This document shows, piece after piece, positions 1 through 10,809 of a stretch of DNA of 42,500 nucleotides. Below the pieces are notes generated by a model, which had not been told where the DNA came from, did no database searches, and saw nothing but the letters and a program-made list of their open reading frames with translations. Within the stretch, counting starts at the first letter, position 1; each line of letters starts with the position of its first letter. The stretch comes from Cristatella mucedo (lineage: Eukaryota; Bryozoa; Phylactolaemata; Cristatellidae): assembly GCA_009760855.2 (NCBI GenBank), contig WPIO01000055.1:992501-1035000 (forward strand), written 5' to 3'. A program made the position numbers and the translations under genes.

Positions 1-90
1 CCTCGCTTTGCTTTGAGCCGGAGACGGATCACGACTCTGCGAAAGCAATTAACGGTGTAGCGCTACATGGCAAGCAATACTCTGCAGTCA

Positions 91-718
91 GGCCTTGTCT
101 GGTCTTGTCAGGTCTTGTCTGCCGCGAGCGTCGCAGCTACCACGTCGCGCCAATTCTCGCCGACCTGCACTGGCTACCAGTCAAGCAGTGCATCAACTTC
201 AAGGTTCTTTCACTCACTTTTAGGTCCATTTCCTTCTCCGACTATGGCCTCTCTGTCATATCTACTCCCCCACCAGGCCAAGCATCGTGCCACCCACTTT
301 TCGGAATCTAATCGTACACCCATACCTCGTACGAAACTCGAGTCATTTGGAGACCTGGCGTTTAGTTTGTATGCTCCCAAAGCCTGGAACTCGCTACCAA
401 CTGGCGTCACGACATCCCCTGACTTGACCACATTTAAAACGAAGCTGAAAACGCATATATTTCTCGCAGCATTTAGTGGGACCTTGTGACTCGTCCTTTG
501 TGTGCTTATGCGTGCTGACACGTGCACGCTGCCGCTAAACATATTCGCATGCTAACCCGTTGCTTGTCACCTCTAACCATACTACACTTGCTATCATTAA
601 GAGTGCTACCGCTCACGATTTGACCATGCTTTCTTCGCAGCAAATGTAAAGTACCTAGAAAGAGATTGATTTCTACGAGGTCTCTGTAGCAAATTTATTG
701 CTATCGTTATTACCATTC
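91..718 (+). mobile_element. LINE-A 3' fragment (RT C-terminal domain, 3' UTR and tail)
   Basis: This is the 3' end of a CR1/L2-group non-LTR retrotransposon. Translation first shows CRERRSYHVAPILADLHWLPV in one frame near 118-190, then shifts to another frame for PHQAKHRATHFSES, KAWNSLP and DLTTFKTKLKTH near 265-465. The LHWLPV and KAWNSLP blocks recur in every other LINE-A copy here and are typical of the region downstream of the RT in this group. The 3' UTR follows the stop at 487, and a decayed stem-loop near 645-690 leads to a broken (ATT)n tail. At least one frameshift makes it a pseudogene. The 5' side is truncated, as is usual when reverse transcription stops early. Confidence 0.85.
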
Positions 719-1334
719 TTTGTTCAGATCGCTATACCCATTTGACTCGTTTGGTTCAAAGGAGATTATAACTCAGCGGCTACGCATAAATGCGTCCAAT
801 TCAAACGTCTCACGCTCTTAAGCAAACCATTCCGGCGGAAACGCGAGCTTCGAATGGCGGAATCCATTTTGGGCGCAGCTCGGGTGGTGGCACCTCTCCC
901 GGAAACTTCGCGCGCTCTGCCTGCCTAATCCCGCGACGGCGGTGAGTGAAAATGACGCCGCTCTATTCGGCTGAAGAGTTCGTGAGTGAAACGCTGAATT
1001 GAGAACGTGCAATGTTGTCCACCTTTGCCCGACGTATTTCTCTCGTGCTCCTTGGGGCAAGGAAAAGGCTGCCGGGCGGCGATGCTCGATTTTGACGATA
1101 CTACGGAAGGTTAAAAAAAAATGGTACTTCACTCTGTAAACGAAAAGAATGAAGAACGGCAGAATGTCAATGTGTCATAACTATCGTGAACCAAATAAGC
1201 GAAACGGCAGAGGCAGGAAGTAAAGCTAATTTTTTTTAAATCGCTCTATAATTGAGCTTGCAAGTCGACTCAATTCAAGGAAAATATGCCTTATCATTAT
1301 ATTATATACTTTTATATATTATATATATTATAAT

Positions 1335-1380
<46 letters not shown>

Positions 1381-1865
1381 CGAGCACAATGCCGAGCCTT
1401 TTCTTAGCGTTTGGAGAGATGCGAGATAAAATGTATGGTACATCTGCACGGTTCCGAGGCCTCGTATCGCACTTCAGCTATAGCTTTGGGCAATAAGAAT
1501 AATAATATCACCCTTAAGTTGTAAGACCTCAACATCAAGATTAGCTCAACTAGTGCAACTCCGTTGACGTTTACCTGTAATCTGAACACGCTAGTCCAGA
1601 ACGACTTGCTATTGGCCGAGAGCATTGCTTCCGATTTTGAATCGGCCTACTTTCAGATAAGGAACATTGAACATTCTACGCAGAGCTGACTTTGATTGTC
1701 AAAGTCAGCATCTGCGTAGACAAGGGCACGAAAGCCAAAACTGGATCGTGTATAGTAACATTGCATCCAGATTAACGTAACTTCATTCATTCAGAACACA
1801 TGATCATTGCTCTTTATTGTCTGCAACTCGTGCAAAACTAAGCAGCTCGTCGGGTCTGCCGCCAA
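719..1865. other. Unassigned stretch with an AT-dinucleotide run
   Basis: I recognise no gene or repeat family here. 818-1100 is richer in G+C than its surroundings and carries a 104-codon minus-strand open frame that I cannot assign and do not consider a gene. 1301-1375 is an AT-rich run ending in about 15 TA dinucleotides. Confidence 0.5.
1301..1375. repeat. AT-rich run with (TA)n microsatellite
   Basis: Almost only A and T, with a clean TA dinucleotide run at about 1343-1371. Confidence 0.9.
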
Positions 1866-2545
1866 CTGCCTAGTTGCCGCATACCAGAATTTGTGTATAG
1901 GGCACCTGTGACTCCATACTGAGCGCAGCGAGTCTAATTCATGATACTGCACCTTTACCTACACAACCTGTTCTTTACCTTCACTACCTGCACTACATGT
2001 ACCACCTTTTCGTTCATGCAGTGCACGTTAGCACTATCCATTCCTCGGTTTACTCTCATCTCGACTGTAGTGGCAATGAATTGAAATCTTGCGGAGACCT
2101 ATAGCCTTCAACCGCAAGTTCAGAAAGCCTGAAACTTGCTCCAAGCCTCGACCACTGCCTGCAATTAGAGCCTAGTTGCCGCATACCAGAATTTGCGTAC
2201 AGGGCACCTGTGACTCCATATTGAGCGTAGCGAGTCTAATTCATGATACTGTGGCTCGCAGGTTGATTAGCGTGCTTGCACTGCACTACCTGTCCTTTAC
2301 CTGCACTATCTGTCCATTATCTGCACAACCTGTCCTTTACCTACACAACCTGTCCTTTACCTGCACTACCTGCACTACATGTACCACCTTTTCTTTTATC
2401 CAGTGCACTTTAACACTAACCATTCCTCGGTTTACTATCATCTCAACTGTAGTGGCAATGAATTGAAATCTTTCGCAGACCTATAGCCTTCAGCCGCTAG
2501 TTTAAAAAGCCTGAAACTTACTCTAGGCCTCGACCACTGCCTGCA
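1866..2545. repeat. Tandem duplication of a ~300-bp unit
   Basis: 1869-2167 and 2170-2545 are two diverged copies of one sequence: both begin CCTAGTTGCCGCATACCAGA and both end near CTCGACCACTGCCTGCA. The second copy is longer because its middle (about 2275-2375) holds four or five extra copies of a motif like CTGCACTACCTGTCCTTTAC. A LINE-A copy starts directly after the second unit. A 96-codon frame at 2176-2466 lies wholly inside the duplicate and looks non-genic. Confidence 0.85.
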
Positions 2546-3265
2546 GTTATTAGTTATGGGCAAACCAAGGGCGATTCAGAAATTGAAAATCTTAACACTC
2601 AAAATCGGCCCTGCCAGCAAATGCCCTATTGAATCTGAAAGAAATCTAGCCGCCCTATTCCAAAGTAATCTTTTAATTAGAGGATCACTTCGGCTCCACA
2701 GTCAAGTTGGCCTACTTTTAGCAATATAACATTGCTTTAATTCGTGCTAGCTTAAATAGGGATAATACAACTAAACTTATCCATGCAGTTGTGACATTCC
2801 GTCTCGACTGCTGCAACTCACTGCTTGCTGGTCTACCGACTTTAAGCACTGAGGCGCTTACATCTGATGCAAAACTGTGCAGCTAGGCTTCTCAGATGTG
2901 AGAGTTGCAGTTGCCACATCACACCACTTCTCTCTGACCTGCACTGCCTCGCAGTCAAGCAACGGATCGACTTCAAGGTTATGTCACTCACTTTTAGGAC
3001 TATTCATTCTTTGGCTGTAGTCTACCTATGAGATCTACTGCCCTACCAGGCTAAGCATACTGCTCGCTTTTCGGAATCTAACTGTTTACCTTTACCTTTT
3101 ACAATCCTCAAATCCTTTGGAGACCGCATATTTAGTTCGCATGCTCCAAAAGCCTGGAACTCACTTCCGACTTGTGCCAAGAAATCCCCTGACGCGACCA
3201 CATTTTTAAAGAAACTAAAAATGCACGTATTTATGAAAGCATTTAGTGGGTCCATGTGATTCGTC
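2546..3265 (+). mobile_element. LINE-A fragment lacking its 3' UTR
   Basis: The copy starts at the block reading LVMGNP-like in other LINE-A copies and runs through the region matching KLVHAFVTSRLDFCNSLLAG (near 2780-2830), the LHWLPV-like block (here with substitutions, near 2940-2960), KAWNSLP (near 3150) and the final stop near 3257. Several frameshifts and stops are present. Unlike most copies it has no stem-loop or (ATT)n tail: similarity ends soon after the stop, and a minisatellite begins about 70 bases later. The loss of the 3' end points to later deletion or rearrangement. Confidence 0.8.
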
Positions 3266-3338
3266 CTTTCGAGAGCTTTCGCAAGCTAACCTGGGCCTGA
3301 TACCAGGCGTATCATTATCGATTTGTTATTTATTTCCT

Positions 3339-3488
3339 GGTACTTACAGGTATTTGCTAGTACGTACTGGTATTTGCGGGTACTTACTGGTATTTGCGGG
3401 TACTTACTGGTATTTGCTGGTACTTAGTGTTATTTGCTGGTACTTACTGGTATTTGCTGGTACTTACTGGTATTTACTGGTACTTACT
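3339..3488. repeat. 20-bp minisatellite, about 7.5 copies
   Basis: The unit GGTACTTACTGGTATTTGCT repeats with exact 20-base spacing from 3339. Each unit is itself a pair of 10-bp half-units (GGTACTTACT and GGTATTTGCT), so the array probably grew from a 10-mer. The 99-codon frame over it (3246-3545) is a repeat artefact. Confidence 0.95.
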
Positions 3489-4186
3489 TGCAAAGCTTTA
3501 GCTTTCCGCTTGGTTCTCTTAGGACTCAGTGTAAGCAAGCTCTAATTATTGGTAGTCATTTTACAATTTTTCAAAAACTTGAAGATTTATTCAACGGGAC
3601 TACGTATTAAGGGATGATTTCGTTTCCAAATGGTGGTCAAGTCGGGAAGAGTTTAAAGAACAAATAAACGAGCTACTAGTTGATGCTAAATGTAAGAGGT
3701 CGTTTCATGAGTTTTGGTTAAAGAAGATATTCAGGATTGCCTTCGTGTGCCGTGAGGATTTGCAAAGAATTGGCTGCTCTATTGGAACGTAGTATTCTTC
3801 GTAATCGTGTCCACACGTGATAATCCTAGTTCCCTGTGAAAACTATGGACTCGCACGCGATCCCAGCTATTTGAGACTCCTGATGCTTTGCCTGGTTTAA
3901 AATAGACACTCTGCTAGCTTTAACCTTTCGGAGTCTTCTTAATTTATCACTGCCATTAGTAGCTAGAGAGCCAAACGGTTCCAAAATAGGATCATTCTAG
4001 GATATCAAGGTAGTAGCTGCGCATCGTCTAGCCAGCAGGCAGCATGCAGACAACTGTTTGCTCAGTCTAAAGAGCAAGTACTATCGTGGAATGCCAGTTA
4101 TTTTTAACGATTCAGACCGGTCAGTTAAGCCTTAATAACACCAATAACTGAAGCCTATTGCATCGGTCAAAATGCGGATGTGCGCA
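3489..4186. other. Unassigned stretch
   Basis: No motif, repeat family or convincing coding frame recognised. Confidence 0.5.
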
Positions 4187-4385
4187 AGTCTGCTCTCTGC
4201 TCTCTGCTCTCATTCTCTCCGCTCTCATTCTCTCCGTTTTCATTCTCTCCGCTCTCTGCTCGGTGCTTTCTGCTTTCTGCTCTCATTCTATCTGCTCTCA
4301 TTCTATCCGCTCTCTGATTGTTGCTTTCTGCTCTCTGCTCTCGGGTGCTCTGCATTCTGCTTTCACGCTTTCTGCTCTCACGGTC
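4187..4385. repeat. Degenerate CTCTGCTCTCATTC minisatellite
   Basis: Irregular copies of a pyrimidine-rich motif of about 18 bases (CTGCTCTCATTCTATCCG and variants) fill this interval. Overlapping open frames on both strands (Leu/Ser-rich on +, Arg/Glu-rich on -) come from the repeat. Confidence 0.85.
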
Positions 4386-4647
4386 CGCTATAGCCGCAAG
4401 ATTCCTGCTCGTCGGGGTGCATTACGCCAGAAGTAACTGTAGTAATAAGTAGAAACAGTATTAGCAACACCAGTCAATTTATTGAGGACTTTCTCATGAA
4501 GTCCCATGCAGGAACTGTGAATCTTGCAGTTGAGCGAACCTGACCAACAACCCATTTCCAGTGGCAACCGTGTTTTGATGAGTAAATTCCTCGCGATGCA
4601 AAAGAGCATCTAATAAAAAAAAACTACTGGAGATAACGTAAATGGCC

Positions 4648-4815
4648 AAGATAAGCAGATTTAACAGTGTCAGCTGTTTAGCGGAAGAAGAGTCTCAGAA
4701 GTGACTTTCGCCCTCACCTTTCAATGGGCAATACGGATTTTTCTAGCTGCAGGGCTCGTACCGATGCCGCAGTCGTGAATTTCGAGCACCGTGCTAACCC
4801 ACGGCGCTAGGATCC
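4648..4815 (-). mobile_element. SINE1 copy, diverged
   Basis: Read on the minus strand, a tRNA-like head (TAGCGCCGTGGGTTAGC as an A-box region; GGTACGAGCCC as B box, plus-strand 4752-4762) leads into a body with TATTGCCCA and a 3' end with CTCTTCTTCCGCTAAACAG and GTTAAATCTGCTTAT. That 3' end aligns with other SINE1 copies (CTCTTCTGTCGCTATACAG, then AATCAGCTAT). The head differs from the 7190 and 25148 copies, so it may be a second subfamily. Confidence 0.65.
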
Positions 4816-5111
4816 AGCGCTTTGTAGCAGATCAGGAGATCCCAGGATCCCGTCCGCTCGACGACGCAGTGCCTGCCCCCACCCCCAATGGTGGCGGGCG
4901 GCTCTGTCTTCGAGGACAGGGGCTATCACAAAACCCGGCTGCTTAGGCGAACTTCATGTCAGGCAGGTATTGGGTTGAGTAATGGCAATGGCGCAAGTGC
5001 ACCGCCTCAATGCCTCAGCAGCCGCGCACGTTTTATATCTCTCTCCGTATAAACCCACATAATATACGACAAAATATAAATCGTAAGATACGAAAAGATC
5101 AGAGAGTCCAT
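4816..5111. other. Unassigned, partly G+C-rich stretch
   Basis: Contains a C-run and short GGCGGG motifs near 4877-4905. No gene or family recognised. It may include the 5' flank of the LINE-A copy that follows. Confidence 0.4.
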
Positions 5112-7015
5112 TGACTAAGGTAGCGTCATCCTTTATGGACCTCTTTCCCTCAAAAACGACCCTGCAGGACTCTCCTTCCTCAATTCCGTGCAACATCTCA
5201 CTGTGTAAATTCAAGGAGGCCACGAGCGACCTCATCCTAAAAGTCATCTTCCAATCCAAGAAGACTACTAGTTCTCTGGACCATATACTCTCTGTGCTAT
5301 TTCTAAGATGCCTAGATCTGCTGCTGCTGCTATTCATAACTAACACTTTAAATATTTCCTTAGCCTCAGGACATATCCCTGCCGCTTTCAAAGGGGCTGT
5401 AGTTAGGCTATTAGTTAATAAAGCAGCACTAGACTGAGACTAGACGAGCAGCTTCGGCTCAGTCTCCCTCTAACGGACCTTTCAAAGACACTGGAACGAG
5501 TTGTGGTAGGCCAGCTGAAATCAGATATTGAAACTTCAAACTAAGATAGAAAGTTCAAGTCTGGCTTTAGAGCTAATCACTCCACATAGTCAACATTGCT
5601 CAGGGTTTACAACAACCTTTTCAGGAATCCATACTTAGTTAAAGTCTCTCAGCTTTTTTTGCGTGACTTTTCGGCAGCATTTAATACGATAGATCCCAAA
5701 GTCCTGATGCAGCGCCTGTCGTATTGCCTGGTCATCCCCAGCACTGCGGAGTAATAGCTTAGTTCATACTCAGTCGGAGACTCCGGATGTGAATAAAAAA
5801 GATCACTTAAAGAATCGCTGAAGTATGGGGTACCGCATGGCTCCGTGCTTGGTCCGCTTCTATTCACAGTTTATTCAATCCTCTTGCCGATTGACAGCCA
5901 AGCGCAATCTAGGCTTTCACTTCCGTGAAGATGACTCAGTTGTATCTTTGCATTAATCCCCCTCCAGCATATTGAATTCTCTACACACCCTTGTTGCATG
6001 TGTAGCTGACGTTTGCAAATGGATGGCAGCAGCAAACTTTATCAAATTTAATGGTGACACAAAAAACCTTATAGATATGATCAAGGTAAGAGTAACTCTG
6101 AAATTGGAAAACCTAATGATCGAAATTGGTACTGCAAGAATACCTCCTGTTGAATCCCCACAAAATCTAGATGCCGTGTTCCACAGTGACTTTTCATTAG
6201 ACGACCACATCAGCTCCACAGTGGAGTTTGCTTATTTTCAGCTACATGACATTGGTAATATTCGGGCTTGCTTAGATAGGGAAACTACATCAAAATTGGT
6301 CCACATCTTTGTGACATCCCGTCACGACTTCTATAAGTCACTGCTTGCTACTCTACCGGCCCAGGCAATTAGGCGCACAAAACTGTGGAAAGCTCAACAG
6401 CTAGGCTTGTCTGCCATGAGCGTCGAAGTGCCCACATCTCACCACGTCTCGTCAACGTGCAGTGGCTCTCAGTCAAGCAGCATATCGTCTCTAAGGTTGT
6501 ATCGCTCACTTTTAGATTGCTTCATTCTTCAACTCCAGCCTACCTATCAGACCTACTTCCAAACCCGGCTAAGCATTGTACATTTGCTTTTTGGAATCTA
6601 GTCGTTTACCTATACCCCGACCGAACTTCAAACTCTTTGGAGACCGTGCCTTTAGTTCGCATGCTCCCAAAAACCTGGAACTCACTTACGAATGGCTTCA
6701 CAACATCTCCTGACTTGACGACATTTGAAAAGTAGCTACAGTGCATGTATTTTTTACCGCATTTAGTGGGTCCATGTAACTCATCCTTTATGTGCTTATG
6801 CATACTAAAACTGTGCATGCTGCCACTGTGTAAGCTGCTGCTAACCATATTTGCATGCTGATCGTGTGCATGTCACCTCTAACCACGTTATGCTTGTTAT
6901 CATTGAGCATGTTGTCACCAGCTATTTCATCATGCTTCCTTTGCAGTAAATATTAAGTGTAAAGAACGATATTTACTTCTCTGAGGGTGCTCTAACAAAT
7001 GTATTATTATGATTT
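5112..7015 (+). mobile_element. LINE-A copy with RT domain, 3' UTR and tail (pseudogene)
   Basis: One of the longer LINE-A copies. 5111-5437 encodes the region before and at the RT start (SSLDHILSVLFLRC, then NISLASGHIPAAFKGAVVR), typical of CR1/L2 reverse transcriptases. Downstream, 5655-5720 retains FSAAFNTIDPKVLMQRL, and 5820-5870 retains YGVPHGSVLGPLLFTVYS. The expected xDDT catalytic block is at about 5925-5945 but is broken by stops and frameshifts. 5972-6601 carries VADVCKWMAAANFIKFN through SKLVHIFVTSRHDFYKSL. The C-terminal domain is split over two frames. The 3' UTR ends with a decayed stem-loop and ATTATTATG near 7000. It cannot encode an enzyme as it stands. Confidence 0.85.
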
Positions 7016-7189
7016 AATTGCATGAACATACCCCTAGTCAATACCGGTATAGTTAAAGGCAACAGGGTGAATTTTTGTGACCAGCACCAGCCACTGTTTA
7101 CAATAGCATGGCCATCATACATCGATTATATTCTGCACAGGCCGTATAGTGTAACCTTTTAGGTTCTTAATGACTAATTGTAGAGCCTT

Positions 7190-7350
7190 GGTGAACCGTG
7201 CTGGCTCACTGGGTAAGGCGGTTGCTTTTCACAACCTCGCTCTCGAGGTTGCTCGCTCGAATCCTGCGGCGGCCTTTATTGCCGATGCAAAGGTGGTCAC
7301 AGACTTTAGTGCTCTTCTGTCTCTATCCAACAGAGGCTGCTAAATCAGCT
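7190..7350 (+). mobile_element. SINE1 copy with clear tRNA-like head
   Basis: A-box TGGCTCACTGG (7202-7212) and B-box GCTCGAATCC (7255-7264) form an internal RNA polymerase III promoter. Between them, GGTTG-CTTTTCA-CAACC forms a perfect five-base-pair anticodon-like stem with a seven-base loop. The body continues with a GGCCTTTATTGCC segment, and the 3' end reads AAATCAGCTATTGCATTTTT; the T-run could serve as a Pol III terminator. It is not a functional tRNA: the acceptor stem does not close. Confidence 0.8.
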
Positions 7351-7954
7351 ATTGCATTTTTACTCGCAATTCTTGGCACCTGAAATTTCTTCGAAATAAA
7401 TCGCATACATTGGCGAATGATAACATGCAGAATTTAATCACTCACACTTCACCCTTTTCGTCCCACTCCATTTTTGAGCCAAACTCTCACGTCACGGGCA
7501 GCAAAGTCACGGGGCCAAAAATTCAGCCTATGGTAGGCGCGTGACGTACGTCCCCCGACAGTAGCAGGCTTCACAGTCTACCCTACTTTTTTTGGTCTTC
7601 TGATAAATATGCAGAGTGTGGAATGCACACTAGTTTGAAAAACCTGCTGCACGAGATAAAGTGGATTTGCTTAAATCTGTTCGTGGAATGGGGATCTCTT
7701 GTTTCAGATTGTGGTGAGATCAGCGAGCTGCAGCCTTTGGGAGCGTGACGTCAGTCGGGAATGAGTTGCAACCTTTAAGAGCGTGACTTTGATAGGCCAG
7801 TGAGAGTTTCAGCACTTGGTAGCGTGACGTTAGTTGGTAGGCAGCTGCATTTGGCATTAGTCGCTAGCTACTTAGTCGTTAGTTATATCCTTTCGGAGCG
7901 TGACGTCAGTCGATAGTGAGTAGCAGCCTTCGAGAGAAAGCGATCTGGAGGCAT
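7351..7954. other. Unassigned stretch containing GCGTGACGTCAGT repeats
   Basis: No coding signal recognised. The right half (7690-7925) is a degenerate array described separately. Confidence 0.5.
7738..7925. repeat. Degenerate array carrying GCGTGACGTCAGT motifs
   Basis: Four related blocks start GCGTGAC at 7743, 7781, 7822 and 7898; two (7743 and 7898) contain the perfect palindrome TGACGTCA. The spacing is uneven (38, 41 and 76 bases), as in an eroded tandem array of about 40 bases. A further GTGACGTACGTC lies at 7541. TGACGTCA is the classic CRE/ATF-type bZIP binding site, but regulatory use is only a possibility. Confidence 0.6.
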
Positions 7955-8780
7955 TATCTCTAATATCAAGTAAAATCTGCCTATTTTAGGCTTCATAAAA
8001 TTGCTAAAATTCGGGCTTCTTTAGATAAGGATACCACATCTAAGTTGGTCCATGCATTCGTGACATCCCGTCTTGACTTCTGCAACTCACTGCTCACTGG
8101 CCTACCGGCATGTGCGATCAGGCGATTGCAGCTAGTGCAAAACTCTGCAGCTAGGCTTTTCTGTTGTGAGCGTCGCAGTTGCCACATTACACCACTTCTC
8201 GCCGACCTGCACTGGCTACCAGTCAAGCATCGCATTGACTTCAAGGTTTTGTCGCTCACTTTTAGGTCCCTTCATTCTATGGCTCCAGCCTATCTTTCCG
8301 ATATACTCCCCCATCAGGCCAAGCATCGTACCACCCGCTTTTCGGAATCCAACAGTCTACAAATACCCCGTACAAACCTCCAATCCTTTAGAGACCGGGC
8401 ATTTAGTTCGTATGCTCCCAAAGCCTGGAACTCCCTCCCGACCTGCGTCAGAACATCCCCTGACCTGACCACATTTAAAAAGAACTTAAAAACACACCTG
8501 TTTAGGACAGCATTTAGTGGGTCCCTGTTACTCGTCCTTGATGTGCTTATGCGTGCTGACACTGTGCATGCTGCCACTAACCACATTTGCATGCTGACCC
8601 TGTGCATGTCACCCCTAACCATGTTATTCATTTCGTTTGTTTTTCAAGCATGATTTTACTCACCATTCAATTGCATTTCCCATTGCAGCAAATGTAAAGC
8701 GCCCAGAGAGAGATTAAGTTCTCTAAGGGCGTTTTTATCAAGTGCATTATTATTATTATTATTATCATTATTATTATTAA
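7955..8780 (+). mobile_element. LINE-A 3' fragment, best preserved C-terminal domain and tail
   Basis: This 5'-truncated copy has an unbroken frame from the KLVHAFVTSRLDFCNSLL block through ADLHWLPVKHRIDFKVLS, PAYLSDILPHQAKHRT, APKAWNSLPTCVRTSPDLTT and the end of the RT protein near 8520, continuing to a stop at 8651-8653. It is followed by the full 3' UTR, the stem-loop (AAAGCGCC at 8696-8703 pairing with GGGCGTTT) and an (ATT)n tail at 8745-8780. It is the best reference here for the LINE-A 3' end. It lacks the catalytic RT core, so it is not functional. Confidence 0.9.
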
Positions 8781-9268
8781 TCGTATATTCAAGGTTGGGT
8801 CCACGTTTCTCCCCGCACTAGAGAGCGGCCTCGGGGGACTCCTTGCGTGGTGTAGACCTTAACCTGATTTTCCGAGATAGTTTTGGGTAATCCGCTGCTA
8901 TCTTGGCTGTGAGCTACTTATGAGCTGACCTCGGATATGCTACACAAAACAGGACCTGCTTAACATAAGGTGCGATGTCACCGTTAGTCGCTACCTACCA
9001 GCTGGCCTTCTTCATCGTGTCAGTGAGGAACCTTCCCGCATCCTGCGTTCGCCCATCACCAACTTGGCTTCAAACCAGCGTCTCGTAAGTTTAAAGCGCT
9101 GAATAGTACACGTTGCGGTCGTAGCTCACCTGCCATGCCTCAGCATGTCATGAAACTTTTACTGGTGGCCGTTACTAGCGTCCAACTCAAATTCAAACAG
9201 CCCGCTTCTGCCGGGCCGGCTACACGCCGACTTGAATACAACTAACTTCGTCGGCTTCGCACAGTTGT
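8781..9268. other. Unassigned stretch before the LINE-B endonuclease
   Basis: No clear motif. The last 150 bases may be the 5' UTR or start of the LINE-B open frame, but I cannot show that. Confidence 0.4.
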
Positions 9269-9870
9269 CGGACAGCCTCTTAAATTCTGCACACTAAATG
9301 TCCGCTCACTAAAAACCAAGGGGTTCTTTCTCCGCGATCAGGTGGTCCAGGAGAAGGTAGATGCATTTCTGCTTAGTGAAACTTGAATGACGCCGTGTTC
9401 TTGTAGCTGCATATTTGAGACCACCAGACCTGGGTTCTCATTCCATCAGTCCACGTCTTCTGACAAGGTTGGTGGCGGTATTGCAATTGTTGTTCGTGAA
9501 TCTTTTGGCTATAAGAGGTGCATTTTTTCGCAAGGGACATTGTTTGAATCACTTGCAATCAGGTCCCCATCAAAGATAATGCCTGTCATGGTAGTGATAT
9601 ATCTACCTCCTTGGCTGTCTAAACGTGTTTATACAGGAGTTTTCGGAGTTCCTCGCTAAAATGTTTTCGCGTGACAGGCCCTTACTGATTGCTGGAGACT
9701 TCAATATTCACGTTGAAAACCCTATAAACTGCCAGGTCTGCTCCTTTCTTGACTCTCATGAGAATTTTGGTTTGGACCAACACGTAAATCATACCACCCA
9801 CTCGGTGGCAATGGTCTAGATCTCGTGATCAATAAGGATGTCTTCCCCACTTACCTTGTGGTGTGTCCAC
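9269..9870 (+). mobile_element. LINE-B endonuclease-domain fragment (pseudogene)
   Basis: Encodes an apurinic/apyrimidinic-type endonuclease (EEP fold), the enzyme that nicks target DNA for LINE insertion. The frame at 9271 reads KFCTLNVRSLKTKG, then FLLSET followed by TGA at 9384, where this family normally has a tryptophan. It continues in the same frame at 9387 with GGGIAIVVRESFGYKRC and VVIYLPPW. A frameshift near 9625 moves to FSEFLAKMFSRDRPLLIAGD, then FNIHVENP: the GDFN motif is intact. It ends with HVNHTTHS near 9780-9800 and decays after about 9870. The same segment recurs at 27812 and 42300. Confidence 0.88.
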
Positions 9871-9898
9871 TGACCCAAAATTAAAAATTAAATTAAAT

Positions 9899-9946
9899 AA
9901 TAGCTGATATAACAGCCTCTTTTGCATAGCGACACAAGAGCCTTTA
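9899..9946 (-). mobile_element. SINE1 3'-end fragment
   Basis: Reverse complement reads GGCTCTTGTGTCGCTATGC, GAGGCTGTTATATCAGCTAT, matching the 3' ends of the SINE1 copies at 7190 and 25148. The head is absent. It abuts the tail of a LINE-C copy. Confidence 0.75.
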
Positions 9947-9947
9947 T

Positions 9948-10620
9948 GTAATGTAATGTATCTCCGTCTGTGACTCCACAGTCATAAAGGCCATGTGGGT
10001 GTTACACAAGAGAGTTTTATATAGCTCACTCACAGCCTAAGCGGCTTTCCGTACGCATTCGGTAGCCAACAAACTTCGTCTCACGCAACTAAGAGAAAGT
10101 GGGAAGCATAGAAGAGTCACGAGAGCAGTTAATGTAGTAAGTAGCATGGAATTGGCAGCTCAGAGCCGCTGAAATAGATGAGCCATAGTCGGTAGTAGTA
10201 GAGTAGTTGTCAAGGCATAAGAATTGTGGAAGCGAGTTCCAGTCTAGGTCCGGCAGAGCGAAAGCTTCTGTCGCCAACTGTCTTTAAGCGGAGGAATGGG
10301 ACAGCTAATTTATTGTCCACACAGAAACTGAGGGTGCGAACAGGCTGAAACTGATGCAGCAGTTCAGCTAGGTACGAAGAAGCCAAGCGGTGGCCGGCAT
10401 GGTGGGTCAGCGTAAGAACCTTACTCTGAATCCGTTGGTCAACCGGCATCCATCTTAGCTCTTTTAGCAAAGGAGACACGTGCTCAAACTTCTAGGACTT
10501 GAAGACTAGCCTTGCAGCCATATTCAGTCTGCTGCAGTGGCCTAATAGCTTTCTTTGGCAGCCCAGCCAAAAGGGAATTACAATAATCAAGCCAAGACAA
10601 AACTGAGGAGCATATGCTGA
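9948..10620 (-). mobile_element. LINE-C 3' fragment with (ACATT)n tail
   Basis: Minus-strand copy of the second LINE family. Its 3' tail is ATACATTACATTACAT (9948-9965). Upstream, the minus strand encodes SPLLKELRWMPVDQRIQSKV, ASSYLAELLHQFQPVRTLSF, DNKLAVPFLRLKTVGDRSFR and RSAGPRL at 10210-10479; a small deletion before the NSLPQF block shifts the frame (10089-10277). This C-terminal domain is the LINE-C counterpart of the LINE-A LHWLPV region. 5'-truncated; no RT core. A CT array starts at its 5' end. Confidence 0.88.
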
Positions 10621-10635
10621 TTTAGCCTGCTCTCT

Positions 10636-10637
10636 TA

Positions 10638-10669
<32 letters not shown>

Positions 10670-10724
10670 ATCTCTCTCTTTTTCCCTAATTCTTACTCTC
10701 TCTTTCTCTGTCTCTGTCTCTCTC

Positions 10725-10809
<85 letters not shown>

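Noticed and set aside
210-542. Minus-strand frame opposite the first LINE-A copy, and similar ones at 8314-8631, 15821-16099 and 31641-31886
   Set aside because: Each is the antisense shadow of the LINE-A C-terminal region; sequences such as GSEFQALGAYELNARSPKDL recur only because LINE-A recurs.
3339-3488. CRISPR array
   Set aside because: Contiguous minisatellite with no spacers, in a genome that looks eukaryotic.
7190-7275. Functional tRNA gene
   Set aside because: A and B boxes and an anticodon-like stem are present, but there is no closed acceptor stem, and the same head is followed by a shared SINE body in other copies.
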